From contig NZ_JBHRSW010000004.1 in the NCBI RefSeq assembly GCF_042646125.1, forward strand, positions 248,001 to 312,000: a stretch of 64,000 bases of DNA, in the 5' to 3' direction. The notes beneath the pieces are model-generated. The model did not search any database, had not been told where the DNA came from, and was given only the letters and a program-made list of their open reading frames with translations. This DNA comes from Glaciecola flavus (GTDB taxonomy: Bacteria > Pseudomonadota > Gammaproteobacteria > Enterobacterales > Alteromonadaceae). The position numbers were made by a program, and so were the translations under genes. Shown piece after piece: positions 1 through 9,125 of this stretch. Numbering within the stretch: the stretch's first letter is position 1; the number at the start of each line of letters is the position of its first letter.

Positions 1-149
1 GGCGCATTGTGATCTTGAAATACCCTGAACTTGTTGCCTAAGCGCACATCCACTGTCACGCCACTCACCTCACGCAAGTCAGGCTCGGGTTTTATCCCAA
101 TATGCCCGTCTTGCAAATACTTTACTATGTCCTTGTCACATAAACGCAT
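1..149 (-). CDS. dcd: dCTP deaminase, 5' part (runs off the left edge)
   Basis: dCTP deaminase converts dCTP to dUTP in the cytosol, feeding dTMP synthesis. Only the first 49 codons lie in the window. The minus strand starts at an ATG (149-147) and reads MRLCDKDIVKYLQDGHIGIK, then a G-V-T-V-D-V-R-L-G-N-K-F-R stretch, the characteristic N-terminus of bacterial Dcd. The gene lies 82 bp downstream of mrp on the same strand, a pairing common in gammaproteobacteria, so the two may be cotranscribed. The catalytic region is outside the window, so integrity cannot be judged. Confidence 0.9.
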   Translation of the reverse strand, partial: MRLCDKDIVKYLQDGHIGIKPEPDLREVSGVTVDVRLGNKFRVFQDHNA

Positions 150-231
150 GTCGTTTCTTCTGTTGTAGTTAGTATTTTTGTGCCCTTTACCGGGGAATTA
201 TGCGGCTCACCCATAAATGTTGCAACAGCCT

Positions 232-1347
232 CTAATCAAGTCTCGTAATATCAATACCGACATTTGCGGCTTTCGCAACATCAGATAAGGCCACGTTGTT
301 TGCCATATTGATGCTCATTTGACGTGCTGCTTGCAAATAGATGTTTTGCAAACCCACACAATTTTTGTCATCGAATAAAGATTTTCCATTGTCCGCGTTT
401 TGCCTGATATGCATGTCAATTGGCACTTCAGCCAATACTGGCAAGTGATAACGCTTTGCTAATTTACTTGCGCCGTCTGTAGAGAATATAGGAGATTGAG
501 TCGCACAATTGGGACACTCAAAATAACTCATATTTTCGATTAAGCCGAGTACCGGTATCGACAGTTTTTCGTACATGGCAATGCCCTTGCCGGCATCTGC
601 TAGCGCGATGTCTTGAGGAGTGGTGACGACGACCGCAGCAGTCAACGGTATTTGCTGTGCCATGGTAAGCTGAATATCTCCAGTACCAGGTGGCATATCA
701 ACGATTAAATAATCCAAAAGTGGCCACTCGGTTTCATTAATCAATTGTTGTAAAGCTTTACTTGCCATTGGTCCACGCCAGATAGAGGCGTGTTCATTAT
801 CGACTAAATACCCAATCGAGTTAGACACAAGTTTGTGAGCATAAATCGGCTGCATGGTCTTATTGTCTTCCGTATCAGGTGACTTATTAGTGGTGCCCAA
901 CATTAGCGGAACAGAGGGGCCATAAATGTCTGCGTCTAATACCCCTACTCTCGCCCCTAACTTGCTCAAGGCCAAAGCGAGATTAACGGCTGTAGCAGAC
1001 TTACCTACGCCCCCCTTACCTGATGAAACTGCCACAATGTTTTTCACGTTGCGAACCAAAGGCTGCTTAGTGGCAAACATCGGGATATTGCTGACAAACT
1101 TGCAAGTTAAGTCCGAGGGCAAGGCAATAGTGTCACACAATTGCGAAGCCAATTGTTCAGCATCCTTCTCACATGGAAAAGGCAGACTAACCGTAATGAT
1201 GCGTTTGTGTAGGGCAACGTTAAACAGTGTTTCATCAGGCAAGGCAAAATGCCTCTGAACAAAGTTTTTGATTTGCGACATCACAGTTTCTATTCCAACT
1301 GCACTGTTTACTGTGTCTGGCAATTTTGACTTTTTTTTAAAAAACAT
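232..1347 (-). CDS. apbC: Iron-sulfur cluster carrier protein Mrp/ApbC
   Basis: A P-loop ATPase of the Mrp/NBP35 family that binds and transfers Fe-S clusters to apoproteins in the cytosol. The 371-residue protein has an N-terminal MIP18-like (DUF59) region at about 20-85, a deviant Walker A motif SGKGGVGKS at about 109-117, the family motif DMPPGTGD near 218-224, and the cluster-bridging CxxC pair (ECPNC, about C278 and C281). Length matches the E. coli protein (about 370). It is transcribed away from metG, sharing a 114-bp divergent intergenic region, the same arrangement as in E. coli. A lysine-rich start (FFKKKSK) comes from an A-rich tract. Function is assigned from family, with no unusual features. 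Confidence 0.95.
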   Translation of the reverse strand: MFFKKKSKLPDTVNSAVGIETVMSQIKNFVQRHFALPDETLFNVALHKRIITVSLPFPCEKDAEQLASQLCDTIALPSDLTCKFVSNIPMFATKQPLVRNVKNIVAVSSGKGGVGKSATAVNLALALSKLGARVGVLDADIYGPSVPLMLGTTNKSPDTEDNKTMQPIYAHKLVSNSIGYLVDNEHASIWRGPMASKALQQLINETEWPLLDYLIVDMPPGTGDIQLTMAQQIPLTAAVVVTTPQDIALADAGKGIAMYEKLSIPVLGLIENMSYFECPNCATQSPIFSTDGASKLAKRYHLPVLAEVPIDMHIRQNADNGKSLFDDKNCVGLQNIYLQAARQMSINMANNVALSDVAKAANVGIDITRLD

Positions 1348-1461
1348 ACTTACCCAATTATATTTGCTCTCAGGGCGAGTTGATGGTGCATTCGACTCGC
1401 GTTTGCGCTACCATCTGCGCTTTATTTTTAACTGTCATTTATATCGGGGAAAATTCGCAGA

Positions 1462-3504
1462 ATGCAACAAGCTCAGCGCCGAATTTTAGTCACCAGCGCC
1501 TTGCCGTATGCCAACGGCTCTATTCACCTAGGCCATTTATTAGAACATATTCAAACAGACATATGGGTGCGATTCCAACGCTTACGTGGCCATGAATGCC
1601 ATAGCGTGTGTGCGGATGACGCACATGGCACACCCGTTATGCTAAAAGCACAAGAACTTGGTCTAACGCCAGAAGAAATGGTAGCGCAAACTCGAGACGA
1701 ACACGACAAAGATTTACGCGATTTTTTAGTCGACTATGACAATTACTACATTACGCATAGCCCAGAAAACAAAGCATATTGCGAATTGATTTATAACAAG
1801 CTGAATGATGCAGGTTATATTTCAAAAAAAACCATCAATCAGCTATACGACCCAGAAAAAGAGATGTTCTTGCCCGACCGTTTTGTAAAAGGTGACTGCC
1901 CCAGTTGTGGCGCACTCGATCAAAACGGAGACAGTTGTGATGTCTGCGGCGCAACCTATAGCCCAACCGAAGTAAAAAACCCACGCTCTGTCGTATCGGG
2001 CGCAAGCCCTATTCTAAAAGATTCCGAGCATTACTTTTTTGACTTACCCAAGTTTGAAGAAATGTTAAAAGGCTGGATCCGCTCTGGCGCCATCCAAAAT
2101 GAGATGGCCAACAAGTTGGAAGAATGGTTTGAGCAAGGTTTGCAACAATGGGACATTAGCCGAGATGCCCCTTATTTTGGTTTTGAAATACCTGGAGCAC
2201 CGGGAAAATTCTTCTACGTATGGGTCGATGCACCAGTAGGTTACATGGCCAGCTTTAAGCATTTTTGTGATAAAGCCGGTTTGGATGACATGGACTTCTG
2301 GCGGGCAGATTCGGATACTGAGTTATATCACTTTATTGGTAAAGACATTACCTATTTTCACTGCTTGTTCTGGCCAGCGATGCTTGAGGGCGCAGGGTTG
2401 CGCAAGCCAACCGGAGTCAATATACATGGTTTTGTGACGGTCAACGGCGCAAAAATGAGTAAATCTCGTGGTACCTTCATTAAGGCGCGTACATATTTAG
2501 AACACTTACAGCCAGAATATTTGCGGTACTACTTTGCGAGTAAACTTAACGACAGTGTGACTGATATTGATTTGAACTTTGAAGATTTTGTGCAAAAAGT
2601 CAATGCCGATCTTGTTGGCAAAGTTGTCAATATCGCTTCTCGCTGTGCCGGCTTTATTAGCAAGCGCTTTGATGCGACCCTGTCTAACAACATTGAAAAT
2701 CCCAGTTTACTCGCCGAGTTTCAAGACGCGGCAGACGATATTGCAGACGCAATAGAAAAGCGGTTGTACAATAAAGCCGTAAGAGAAATTATGACACTGG
2801 CTGACAAAGCCAATCAATATATTGATGCACAAGCACCATGGGTCACGATAAAAGACGAAAGCAAACAAGCGTTAACACATGATGTTTGCTCAATGGGTAT
2901 TCATCTTTTCAGAATACTCATGGTCTATCTAAAACCCATCGTACCGAACTTAGCCGCGCAATCTGAACAGTTTTTAGTTGATGAGCTTAGCTGGTCTAGT
3001 ATTAATGAGGTAAAAACAGGCCATAAAATCAATAAATTTAAGGCCTTAATGCAGCGTGTTGACCCTGACAAAGTTGCCGCCATGATCGAAGCAAGCAAAG
3101 AGAGTTTGCAACAAGCTACTCCAGTTACACAGGAAAAACAGTCTGTTTCTGGTCCACTGGCAGACGATCCCATTGCAGAAACCATTTCATATGATGAATT
3201 CGCAAAAATCGACCTACGTGTCGCTAAAATCGTCAAAGCAGAAGCAGTAGAGAAAGCAGATAAACTCCTACGATTGGAGCTGGATTTAGGTGGTGAAACA
3301 CGCCAAGTATTTGCTGGGATCAAATCTGCTTACACGCCAGACCAGCTGGAAGGCAAACTAACGGTAATGGTGGCGAACTTGGCTCCGAGAAAAATGCGCT
3401 TCGGTTTATCGGAAGGCATGGTGCTTGCCGCAGGGCCTGGAGGTTCTGACTTATTTGTCCTTCAGCCAGACGAAGGTGCACAGCCGGGTATGCGAGTTAA
3501 ATAA
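1462..3504 (+). CDS. metG: Methionyl-tRNA synthetase
   Basis: Charges tRNA-Met with methionine in the cytosol. The 680-residue protein carries the class I HIGH motif as HLGH (residues 22-25) after the MetG-typical SALPYANG stretch. A zinc knuckle with four cysteines (CPSC and CDVC, about 146-162) and KMSKS (331-335) follow. The C-terminal EMAP/OB-fold tRNA-binding domain (about 575-680) is present, so this is the long homodimeric form as in E. coli (677 residues). The ATG follows a GGGGAAAA purine run; no earlier start fits better. It is divergent from apbC, and a long inverted repeat follows its stop codon. Confidence 0.97.
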   Translation: MQQAQRRILVTSALPYANGSIHLGHLLEHIQTDIWVRFQRLRGHECHSVCADDAHGTPVMLKAQELGLTPEEMVAQTRDEHDKDLRDFLVDYDNYYITHSPENKAYCELIYNKLNDAGYISKKTINQLYDPEKEMFLPDRFVKGDCPSCGALDQNGDSCDVCGATYSPTEVKNPRSVVSGASPILKDSEHYFFDLPKFEEMLKGWIRSGAIQNEMANKLEEWFEQGLQQWDISRDAPYFGFEIPGAPGKFFYVWVDAPVGYMASFKHFCDKAGLDDMDFWRADSDTELYHFIGKDITYFHCLFWPAMLEGAGLRKPTGVNIHGFVTVNGAKMSKSRGTFIKARTYLEHLQPEYLRYYFASKLNDSVTDIDLNFEDFVQKVNADLVGKVVNIASRCAGFISKRFDATLSNNIENPSLLAEFQDAADDIADAIEKRLYNKAVREIMTLADKANQYIDAQAPWVTIKDESKQALTHDVCSMGIHLFRILMVYLKPIVPNLAAQSEQFLVDELSWSSINEVKTGHKINKFKALMQRVDPDKVAAMIEASKESLQQATPVTQEKQSVSGPLADDPIAETISYDEFAKIDLRVAKIVKAEAVEKADKLLRLELDLGGETRQVFAGIKSAYTPDQLEGKLTVMVANLAPRKMRFGLSEGMVLAAGPGGSDLFVLQPDEGAQPGMRVK

Positions 3505-3525
3505 ATCCTCACCATTGACTAGGCT

Positions 3526-3677
3526 GAAGCGTTTGACTTTGCTTCCGAGGTGCAGGTATTGGGGCAAAAATAAAGCTTCAAAAGCATGGATGCTTTTGTA
3601 GAGTCCCCATGGATGGGTTTACGACGTCTTTATTTTTGCCCCAATACCTGCACCTCGGAAGCAAAGTCAAACGCTTC
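3526..3677. repeat. Long inverted repeat with conserved 52-nt core (copy A)
   Basis: Two perfectly complementary 50-bp arms (3526-3575 and 3628-3677) flank a 52-nt core (3576-3627). The core holds two small hairpins, CCCATGGATGGG and AAAAGCATGGATGCTTTT. Read on the minus strand, the core matches the core of the element at 9126-9269 at 40 of 52 positions, while the arms of the two elements are unrelated. It lies between the convergent ends of metG and the methyltransferase gene. It could stop transcription both ways, but it lacks a T tract and the other copy lies between divergent genes, so simple terminator function does not explain the family. Confidence 0.9.
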
Positions 3678-3715
3678 GGCTCAAATCAAATTCGACTATC
3701 ACGGTGGGACTATCG

Positions 3716-4477
3716 TTAGCGCCTTCGAGCACTTGCCGTATTGCTCATTGTCGCAGTAGCTGGCGCGTTATTAAACTTGGGTTTGAGTTTCCATTTGGAC
3801 TTAATCGGTGACAAGGGAATTTCTCGTTTCCGAGCAACAATAACGTACATTGATGAAAACCAAGGCATATACTGCTTGCACCAGCGCATCACTCGACTTT
3901 TTTCACTTAAACTCTTGCGCATAAATAACGCCGAATAGATAAGGTGTTCTTGTTGAACAATTTCAAAATCCAGAAGTTGCAACCAATCTTTAACGCGAGC
4001 CGCCGTAAAAAAACGCCCTTGATGAAGTAAATTGTTCCGGTTTATCGGTAAGTATTTCATGATACCTGCGACGCTAAATGGATTAAATCCAGCTATCACT
4101 ACATGTCCATTTGCAGTTATGGTGCGATCGATTTCTCGCACTATCTGATGCGGATCTTGGGCAAAATCTAACTCAGCTAAGACAATGAAGGCATCCACAC
4201 TGTTATTTTGAAAAGGCAATTGATTGGATTGGCCACAAAGGTGAATGTGCTTAGAAGCTTTTGTCGCGAAATTGACTTTGTGCTTGATAGGGCTTGATGC
4301 CAATTCAAGTTCACTACTCAAGGAGCCCACTTTTACCAAATAATAGCCAAATAAGGTTTCTACCACTGGCGACAGTGCTGATTCAAGCTCTTCTTTTACA
4401 CGTTCGCCCTGACTCAAATACTCCCATTTTTCAGGGTATTTGGGCGTTTTTAGGCGTTTAGCTGCACGCAACAACAT
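3716..4477 (-). CDS. Class I SAM-dependent methyltransferase (YafS-like)
   Basis: A 253-residue protein resembling the YafS group of type-11 methyltransferases. The core shows an acidic strand end (SVDAFIVLAELDFAQDP, about 97-113) typical of motifs II/III, followed by a loop with GHVVIAGFNPFS. The usual glycine-rich SAM loop is poorly conserved, so activity is uncertain. The C-terminus is a basic, low-complexity tail ending in ARRR. It is divergent from gloB, which is followed by mltD; this yafS-gloB-mltD neighbourhood is conserved in E. coli, which supports the family call. Its substrate is unknown. Confidence 0.7.
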   Translation of the reverse strand: MLLRAAKRLKTPKYPEKWEYLSQGERVKEELESALSPVVETLFGYYLVKVGSLSSELELASSPIKHKVNFATKASKHIHLCGQSNQLPFQNNSVDAFIVLAELDFAQDPHQIVREIDRTITANGHVVIAGFNPFSVAGIMKYLPINRNNLLHQGRFFTAARVKDWLQLLDFEIVQQEHLIYSALFMRKSLSEKSRVMRWCKQYMPWFSSMYVIVARKREIPLSPIKSKWKLKPKFNNAPATATMSNTASARRR

Positions 4478-4659
4478 GTCACTTTCACTTTATTTGTTAC
4501 CGTTCATCAATGAGTCTACCGGTATTGACTACCGCCACGATAATTCTTCATAGCAAAGCTTACGTTAAAATAGAGTAAAAAAAAACAACAAAGCTGCACC
4601 ATCAGATGCTAGTATAAGTTGGAAATCAAAATACTTTGTATAACGTTAAAATAATAAAA

Positions 4660-5430
4660 ATGAAGTTAAACATTTCTCCCATTCCAGCCTTGAGTGACAA
4701 CTATATATGGTGTTTGTCGATTGCAGACAAAGCCGTGGTCGTTGATCCCGGCGAAAGTGCGCCTGTGCTGGCATATTTAAAGCAAAATAATCTCAAGCTT
4801 GACGCAATCATTGTGACACATAGGCACCACGACCACATAAACGGTATTCCTGAACTAACAAACGCATTTCCAGACATCAAGGTACATGGTCCAGAAACCC
4901 CGCGCATTACAACCATTACTGATCCAGTATGGGACGGCGATACAGTGTCCCTATTTGATGACCAGCTGTTACTATCTGTTATAGAAGTACCGGGGCATAC
5001 CTTGGATCACGTCGCTTACTTCAATGAAGCGTATTTGTTTTGTGGTGATACCTTGTTTTCCGCAGGTTGCGGAAGAATGTTTGAGGGGAATCCAGAGCAG
5101 TTTTGGCAATCGTTAAAAAAATTAAGTTCTCTTGGCGAAGATATCAAGGTTTACTGTACTCACGAATATACACAGGCAAACTTGAAATTTGCGGAATATC
5201 TAGAGCCAGACAACCTAGACATAAAAACACATATCCGTTGGGTGAATGAAAAACGGCAACTCAATTTACCAAGCTTGCCAAGCACAATATCGAAAGAGAG
5301 ACAAATCAATCCTTTCCTTCGTTGCCACTTACCGGAATTTGTTGAAAGTATTAAAAAAATTTTGAATATTAATAATCATAATGCTACTGCGGTATTTGCC
5401 GCCGTGCGCGCAGCAAAAGACAATTTTTGA
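4660..5430 (+). CDS. gloB: Hydroxyacylglutathione hydrolase (glyoxalase II)
   Basis: Hydrolyses S-lactoylglutathione to lactate and glutathione, the second step of methylglyoxal detoxification. The 256-residue protein has the metallo-beta-lactamase metal motif THRHHDH (H54, H56, D58, H59), then H113 in PGHTLDH, D130 in CGD and H168 in CTHEYT, the full glyoxalase II ligand set. The ATG at 4660 is preferred over an upstream in-frame TTG at 4636 because homologues begin about where MKLNISPIPALSDNYIW does. Its stop codon overlaps the mltD start by one base, indicating a gloB-mltD operon. It is divergent from the methyltransferase gene. Confidence 0.95.
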   Translation: MKLNISPIPALSDNYIWCLSIADKAVVVDPGESAPVLAYLKQNNLKLDAIIVTHRHHDHINGIPELTNAFPDIKVHGPETPRITTITDPVWDGDTVSLFDDQLLLSVIEVPGHTLDHVAYFNEAYLFCGDTLFSAGCGRMFEGNPEQFWQSLKKLSSLGEDIKVYCTHEYTQANLKFAEYLEPDNLDIKTHIRWVNEKRQLNLPSLPSTISKERQINPFLRCHLPEFVESIKKILNINNHNATAVFAAVRAAKDNF

Positions 5431-7160
5431 TGAATAAAAAAAATAACAAAACCTTATCCTCCCTCGTACTTATTTTAAGTACCGGTGTTGGGCTATCAGC
5501 GTGTAACATTACACAAGAAACGAGTGATATTGATAAACAAACAACGCTATCTGTAAATACAGAGTCAGAGCATGTCCTACTTGATTGTTATGCCTCTGAA
5601 AGCAGCACTTCAGAGTCCGAAAGTTTTAAGCAAAGCATAGACTGTGAACCGCCTACGGAGGGTGTGATTGAAGTTGTTCACCCTGTTACAGAAATTGACG
5701 AAACACTTTCCAGTACGCTTCAACCTAGCAAGGACGACGCGAGTGCTAACGATGACGAAGTGCAATACTCCAATCTTTGGTTTTACATCGCTGATCAACT
5801 TGAGTTTGATGTACCTGAAGGTCAACGGCGCATCAGTGTCCAAAAAAATTGGTATTTAAAGCACCCCAATTACATGCAGCGCGTATCAAACCGCGCTGCG
5901 CCATTTCTCTACTATATTGTCAAGCGACTTGACGAAGAGAACATGCCTTTAGACATTGCCTTGCTACCTATTGTAGAAAGTGCGTTTGATCCCTTCGCCT
6001 ACTCTCATGGCAGAGCCGCAGGTATGTGGCAATTTATACCTGGTACAGGCAAGAACTACGGAATGAAACAAACGTGGTGGTATGACGGACGCCGAGACGT
6101 TATTGCTTCTACAGACGGCGCCATAGCCTATCTGAAACGCCTGCATAAGATGTTTGACGGTGATTGGTTACATGCATTGGCAGCGTACAACAGTGGCGAG
6201 GGTCGAGTAATGCGCGCCATTCGCAAAAACAAACGCGCCGGAAAAGCCATTGATTTTTGGTCTTTAGACCTGCCTCGTGAAACACGTGCCTATGTCCCCA
6301 AATTGTTGGCGCTGACTGATATTTTGCGAAATCTCGATACTAATCAATTTGCGTGGCCCACTATCGCCAACGCGCCTGTTTTAGAAATTGTTGATGTCAA
6401 TGCGCAAATCGACTTATCAAAAGCCGCGAATATGGCCGGACTGACAACCGCTGAACTGCAGGCTTTAAATCCCGGTTTCAACAGGTGGGCGACAGATCCA
6501 GAAGGCCCACACACTTTGCTCTTACCCATACAACAAGTCGAACAATTTAAGCTAGCCCTAGCAAACACCTCTGAGAATGAGATGCTAAATTGGGTGCGTT
6601 ATAAAATTCGTTCAGGGGATAGTCTCGAAAAGATTGCCAAAAAATATAACACCACTACTGATGTTATAAAAGAAATCAACGATTTACGCTCATCAAGGAT
6701 ATATGCAGGTAAGCACTTGTTAGTGCCAGTGGCATTAAAATCTATTGAAGAATATGCCCTGTCTGTTGACCAACGTCTTTTAAAAACACAGTCAATCGCG
6801 AGGGGAAGTCACAAAACAAACCATAAAGTACGCAATGGCGATACACTTTGGGATATAGCAAGAAAACACAAAGTTTCTGTTCGCGACTTGGCAAAATGGA
6901 ATAAAATGGCACCCAGAGATCCACTAAAAATTGGTATGAATTTAGTGGTATGGACAGGTAAGCCCGATCTAAGCTCTACACAAAAGAGTATCAATCGAAA
7001 TATCACTTATCGAGTGAAAAGTGGCGACTCCTTGTCTCGCATTGCGCAACGCTTCAAGCTAAAAATCAACGACATTGTGCAGTGGAACAACTTGCAAGGT
7101 AAAAAATATTTACAACCTGGTCAAAAGCTCAAACTTACTATTGACGTGACAAAGACCTAA
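5430..7160 (+). CDS. mltD: Membrane-bound lytic murein transglycosylase D, three LysM domains
   Basis: A lipoprotein that cleaves peptidoglycan glycan strands in the periplasm. The ATG overlaps the gloB stop (TGATG). The 576-residue protein has a signal peptide with lipobox LSAC (Cys25), then an acidic Ser/Glu-rich linker to about residue 110. The SLT catalytic domain has its presumed glutamate at E183 (IVESAFDP) and a GMWQFIPGTG motif, followed by AAYNSGEGRV. Three LysM modules lie near 390-433, 465-508 and 527-570. The E. coli protein is shorter (452 residues, two LysM). Cotranscribed with gloB; the DUF6817-like gene follows after 20 bp. Confidence 0.95.
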   Translation: MNKKNNKTLSSLVLILSTGVGLSACNITQETSDIDKQTTLSVNTESEHVLLDCYASESSTSESESFKQSIDCEPPTEGVIEVVHPVTEIDETLSSTLQPSKDDASANDDEVQYSNLWFYIADQLEFDVPEGQRRISVQKNWYLKHPNYMQRVSNRAAPFLYYIVKRLDEENMPLDIALLPIVESAFDPFAYSHGRAAGMWQFIPGTGKNYGMKQTWWYDGRRDVIASTDGAIAYLKRLHKMFDGDWLHALAAYNSGEGRVMRAIRKNKRAGKAIDFWSLDLPRETRAYVPKLLALTDILRNLDTNQFAWPTIANAPVLEIVDVNAQIDLSKAANMAGLTTAELQALNPGFNRWATDPEGPHTLLLPIQQVEQFKLALANTSENEMLNWVRYKIRSGDSLEKIAKKYNTTTDVIKEINDLRSSRIYAGKHLLVPVALKSIEEYALSVDQRLLKTQSIARGSHKTNHKVRNGDTLWDIARKHKVSVRDLAKWNKMAPRDPLKIGMNLVVWTGKPDLSSTQKSINRNITYRVKSGDSLSRIAQRFKLKINDIVQWNNLQGKKYLQPGQKLKLTIDVTKT

Positions 7161-7180
7161 GCTTGAAATCGGAGGGATGA

Positions 7181-7717
7181 ATGAAAAACAAGTTTGAACT
7201 CTTGGGTGAATTAGGTGCTGACGAATTCAAACACATAAAGGGATCACTTTTACAGCACTTACAAGGGACACGTAATTTGCTGAATCAGTGGGATGCGCCA
7301 TTATTTTTACAAGACGCAGGCTTGTATCATGCAGTATATGGTACTTCAGGCTTTGATGCTTCACTACTATCAGTAAAACAACGCTATGATGTCGCACAAA
7401 TTATTGGCGATGATGCCGAAGAGCTTGTATATCAATATTGCGCATGCTCGCGAAGAGATTTTTTCACCAAACTCCTCGACGGAGTTGAAAAGCCTGAGCT
7501 AATCAATCGATTTACTGGCGATGCATACTATTTGTCTGATGAATTGTTGAAGAATTTTTGCGAATTAACTGCCGCGAATGAAGTGGAAATAGCCACAAGT
7601 AATCCTGCGTTCATTGATAAACATGGCACATATTTGCATCGACTATTTACACAAATGGCGCCATTTTTATCCGAGGCAGCGGCGGCCAAAACTCAGTCAA
7701 CTTTTTTAGCTGACTAG
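7181..7717 (+). CDS. DUF6817-like protein of unknown function
   Basis: A 178-residue soluble protein with no signal peptide. Residues about 20-75 read like a degenerate HD-type metal site: H near HLQGTRNLLNQW, then AGLYHAVYGTSGF. This resembles the DUF6817 family, whose biochemical role I do not know. A good ribosome binding site (GGAGGGA) precedes the ATG. It follows mltD by 20 bp on the same strand and may be the last gene of the gloB-mltD unit. Its 3' end overlaps the cysS 3' end by 12 bp on the opposite strand. Family assignment is from memory of the motif pattern only. Confidence 0.65.
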   Translation: MKNKFELLGELGADEFKHIKGSLLQHLQGTRNLLNQWDAPLFLQDAGLYHAVYGTSGFDASLLSVKQRYDVAQIIGDDAEELVYQYCACSRRDFFTKLLDGVEKPELINRFTGDAYYLSDELLKNFCELTAANEVEIATSNPAFIDKHGTYLHRLFTQMAPFLSEAAAAKTQSTFLAD

Positions 7718-9094
7718 TTTTCGCCACTTCGTCCCATCCGCGCTGTCTTCTAGTACCACGCCTAGCGCATTGAGTGCGTCTCTTGCCGCATCAGCCTCAG
7801 CCCAGTTTTTGTCAGCTCGAGCCTGATTGCGCTTGGCGATTAAGGATTCTACTTGGTTCGCAAATTCTGAATCGGCGTTTCCGCCCTGTAAGAATGCTTC
7901 TGGCTCACCCTGCAACACACCAAGAATGTTTCCTAGCCCTTTTAACACACCTGCTAGTTTTTTCGCTTCGTCACCCGTGGCCTTGTTTAAAGATTTAGCC
8001 ACGTCAAATAACACGGATAAGGCAACCGGCATATTGAAATCATCGTTCATGGCAGCTTCGAACTTTTCTAAAAACCCGCCGAAAGCTAAGTCAGTCATAT
8101 CAATCTCTTGCACATCCCGTAAACTTGTATAGAGACGTTCTAAACTGGCTCTTGCCTGATCGATATTGTCTTGAGAATAACTTAATTGACTCCGATAATG
8201 AGCCGACATTAAAAAGAAACGCAAGGTTTCAGCGTCATGCTTTTGCAGAACGTCACGCAAGGTAAAAAAGTTACCGAGAGATTTAGACATTTTCTCATTG
8301 TCTACTTGCACCATACCAGTGTGCATCCATGTATTCACGTATGGTGTATCAAACGCACAACACGACTGAGCAATTTCATTTTCGTGATGTGGAAATATCA
8401 GGTCAGAACCGCCACCATGAATATCAAAATGCTCGCCAAGATGTTTATGATTCATTGCTGAACACTCGATATGCCATCCGGGGCGCCCTTCTCCCCAAGG
8501 CGATGACCAACTCACTTCCCCTTCTTTCGCGCTTTTCCACAGCACAAAGTCGAGCGGGTCATGCTTGTCACTCGTTGTTTCTACGCGAATACCAGCTTGA
8601 AGCTGTTCCAAATCTTGTTTGGAAAGGCGGCCATACTGCTCATAAGCAGACACATCAAACAACACATCGCCACTTTCTGACTGATAAGCAAAGCCTTTAT
8701 TTATTAGAGCTTCAACGACATTAATGATTTCTGGCATGTGCCCTGTCACTTTTGGCTCAATATCAGGCTCACATAAATTGAGCGCAGCAAAGTCTGCATG
8801 CATATCAGCAATCGTTCGCTTGGTTAACTGCTCAGGCGTTTCTTGGTTTTCAGCCGCGCGCGCAATTATTTTATCGTCAACATCGGTAATATTGCGCACG
8901 TAAGTGACATCATACCCTAGATGACGCAGATACCGCACAATGATATCAAAGCTCAAATACGTGCGTGCGTGCCCCATGTGGCAAAAGTCATACACAGTAA
9001 TACCGCACACATATATGCCAACATGATTGGCTTTAATAGGTGTAAACGCTTCTTTTTTTCGCGTTAAGGTATTAAAAATATGCAATTGAGACAT
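7706..9094 (-). CDS. cysS: Cysteinyl-tRNA synthetase
   Basis: Charges tRNA-Cys with cysteine. The 462-residue protein (E. coli 461) shows the class I signature CHMGHART (HIGH equivalent at 39-42) and KMSKS at 268-272. The zinc ligands expected of CysRS are visible: C30 (YVCGITVYD), C211 (WHIECSAM), H236 and the glutamate in the PHHENEIAQ stretch. It is divergent from ppiB, as in E. coli, with a long inverted repeat lying between the two genes. No irregularities. Confidence 0.97.
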   Translation of the reverse strand: MSQLHIFNTLTRKKEAFTPIKANHVGIYVCGITVYDFCHMGHARTYLSFDIIVRYLRHLGYDVTYVRNITDVDDKIIARAAENQETPEQLTKRTIADMHADFAALNLCEPDIEPKVTGHMPEIINVVEALINKGFAYQSESGDVLFDVSAYEQYGRLSKQDLEQLQAGIRVETTSDKHDPLDFVLWKSAKEGEVSWSSPWGEGRPGWHIECSAMNHKHLGEHFDIHGGGSDLIFPHHENEIAQSCCAFDTPYVNTWMHTGMVQVDNEKMSKSLGNFFTLRDVLQKHDAETLRFFLMSAHYRSQLSYSQDNIDQARASLERLYTSLRDVQEIDMTDLAFGGFLEKFEAAMNDDFNMPVALSVLFDVAKSLNKATGDEAKKLAGVLKGLGNILGVLQGEPEAFLQGGNADSEFANQVESLIAKRNQARADKNWAEADAARDALNALGVVLEDSADGTKWRKLVS

Positions 9095-9125
9095 AAAACA
9101 CTACTTCCGTTATTAGCTAAAACAA

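Noticed and set aside
2925..3323. 132-codon open frame antisense to metG
   Set aside because: It lies wholly inside the well-supported metG gene on the other strand, with no family resemblance and no independent start signals.
3526..3677. Long inverted repeat as an ordinary terminator for metG
   Set aside because: No T tract follows, the stem is far longer than usual, and the sister copy lies between divergent genes.
4636..4659. Upstream TTG start for gloB
   Set aside because: It adds eight residues not expected in glyoxalase II, and the ATG at 4660 fits homologue length.
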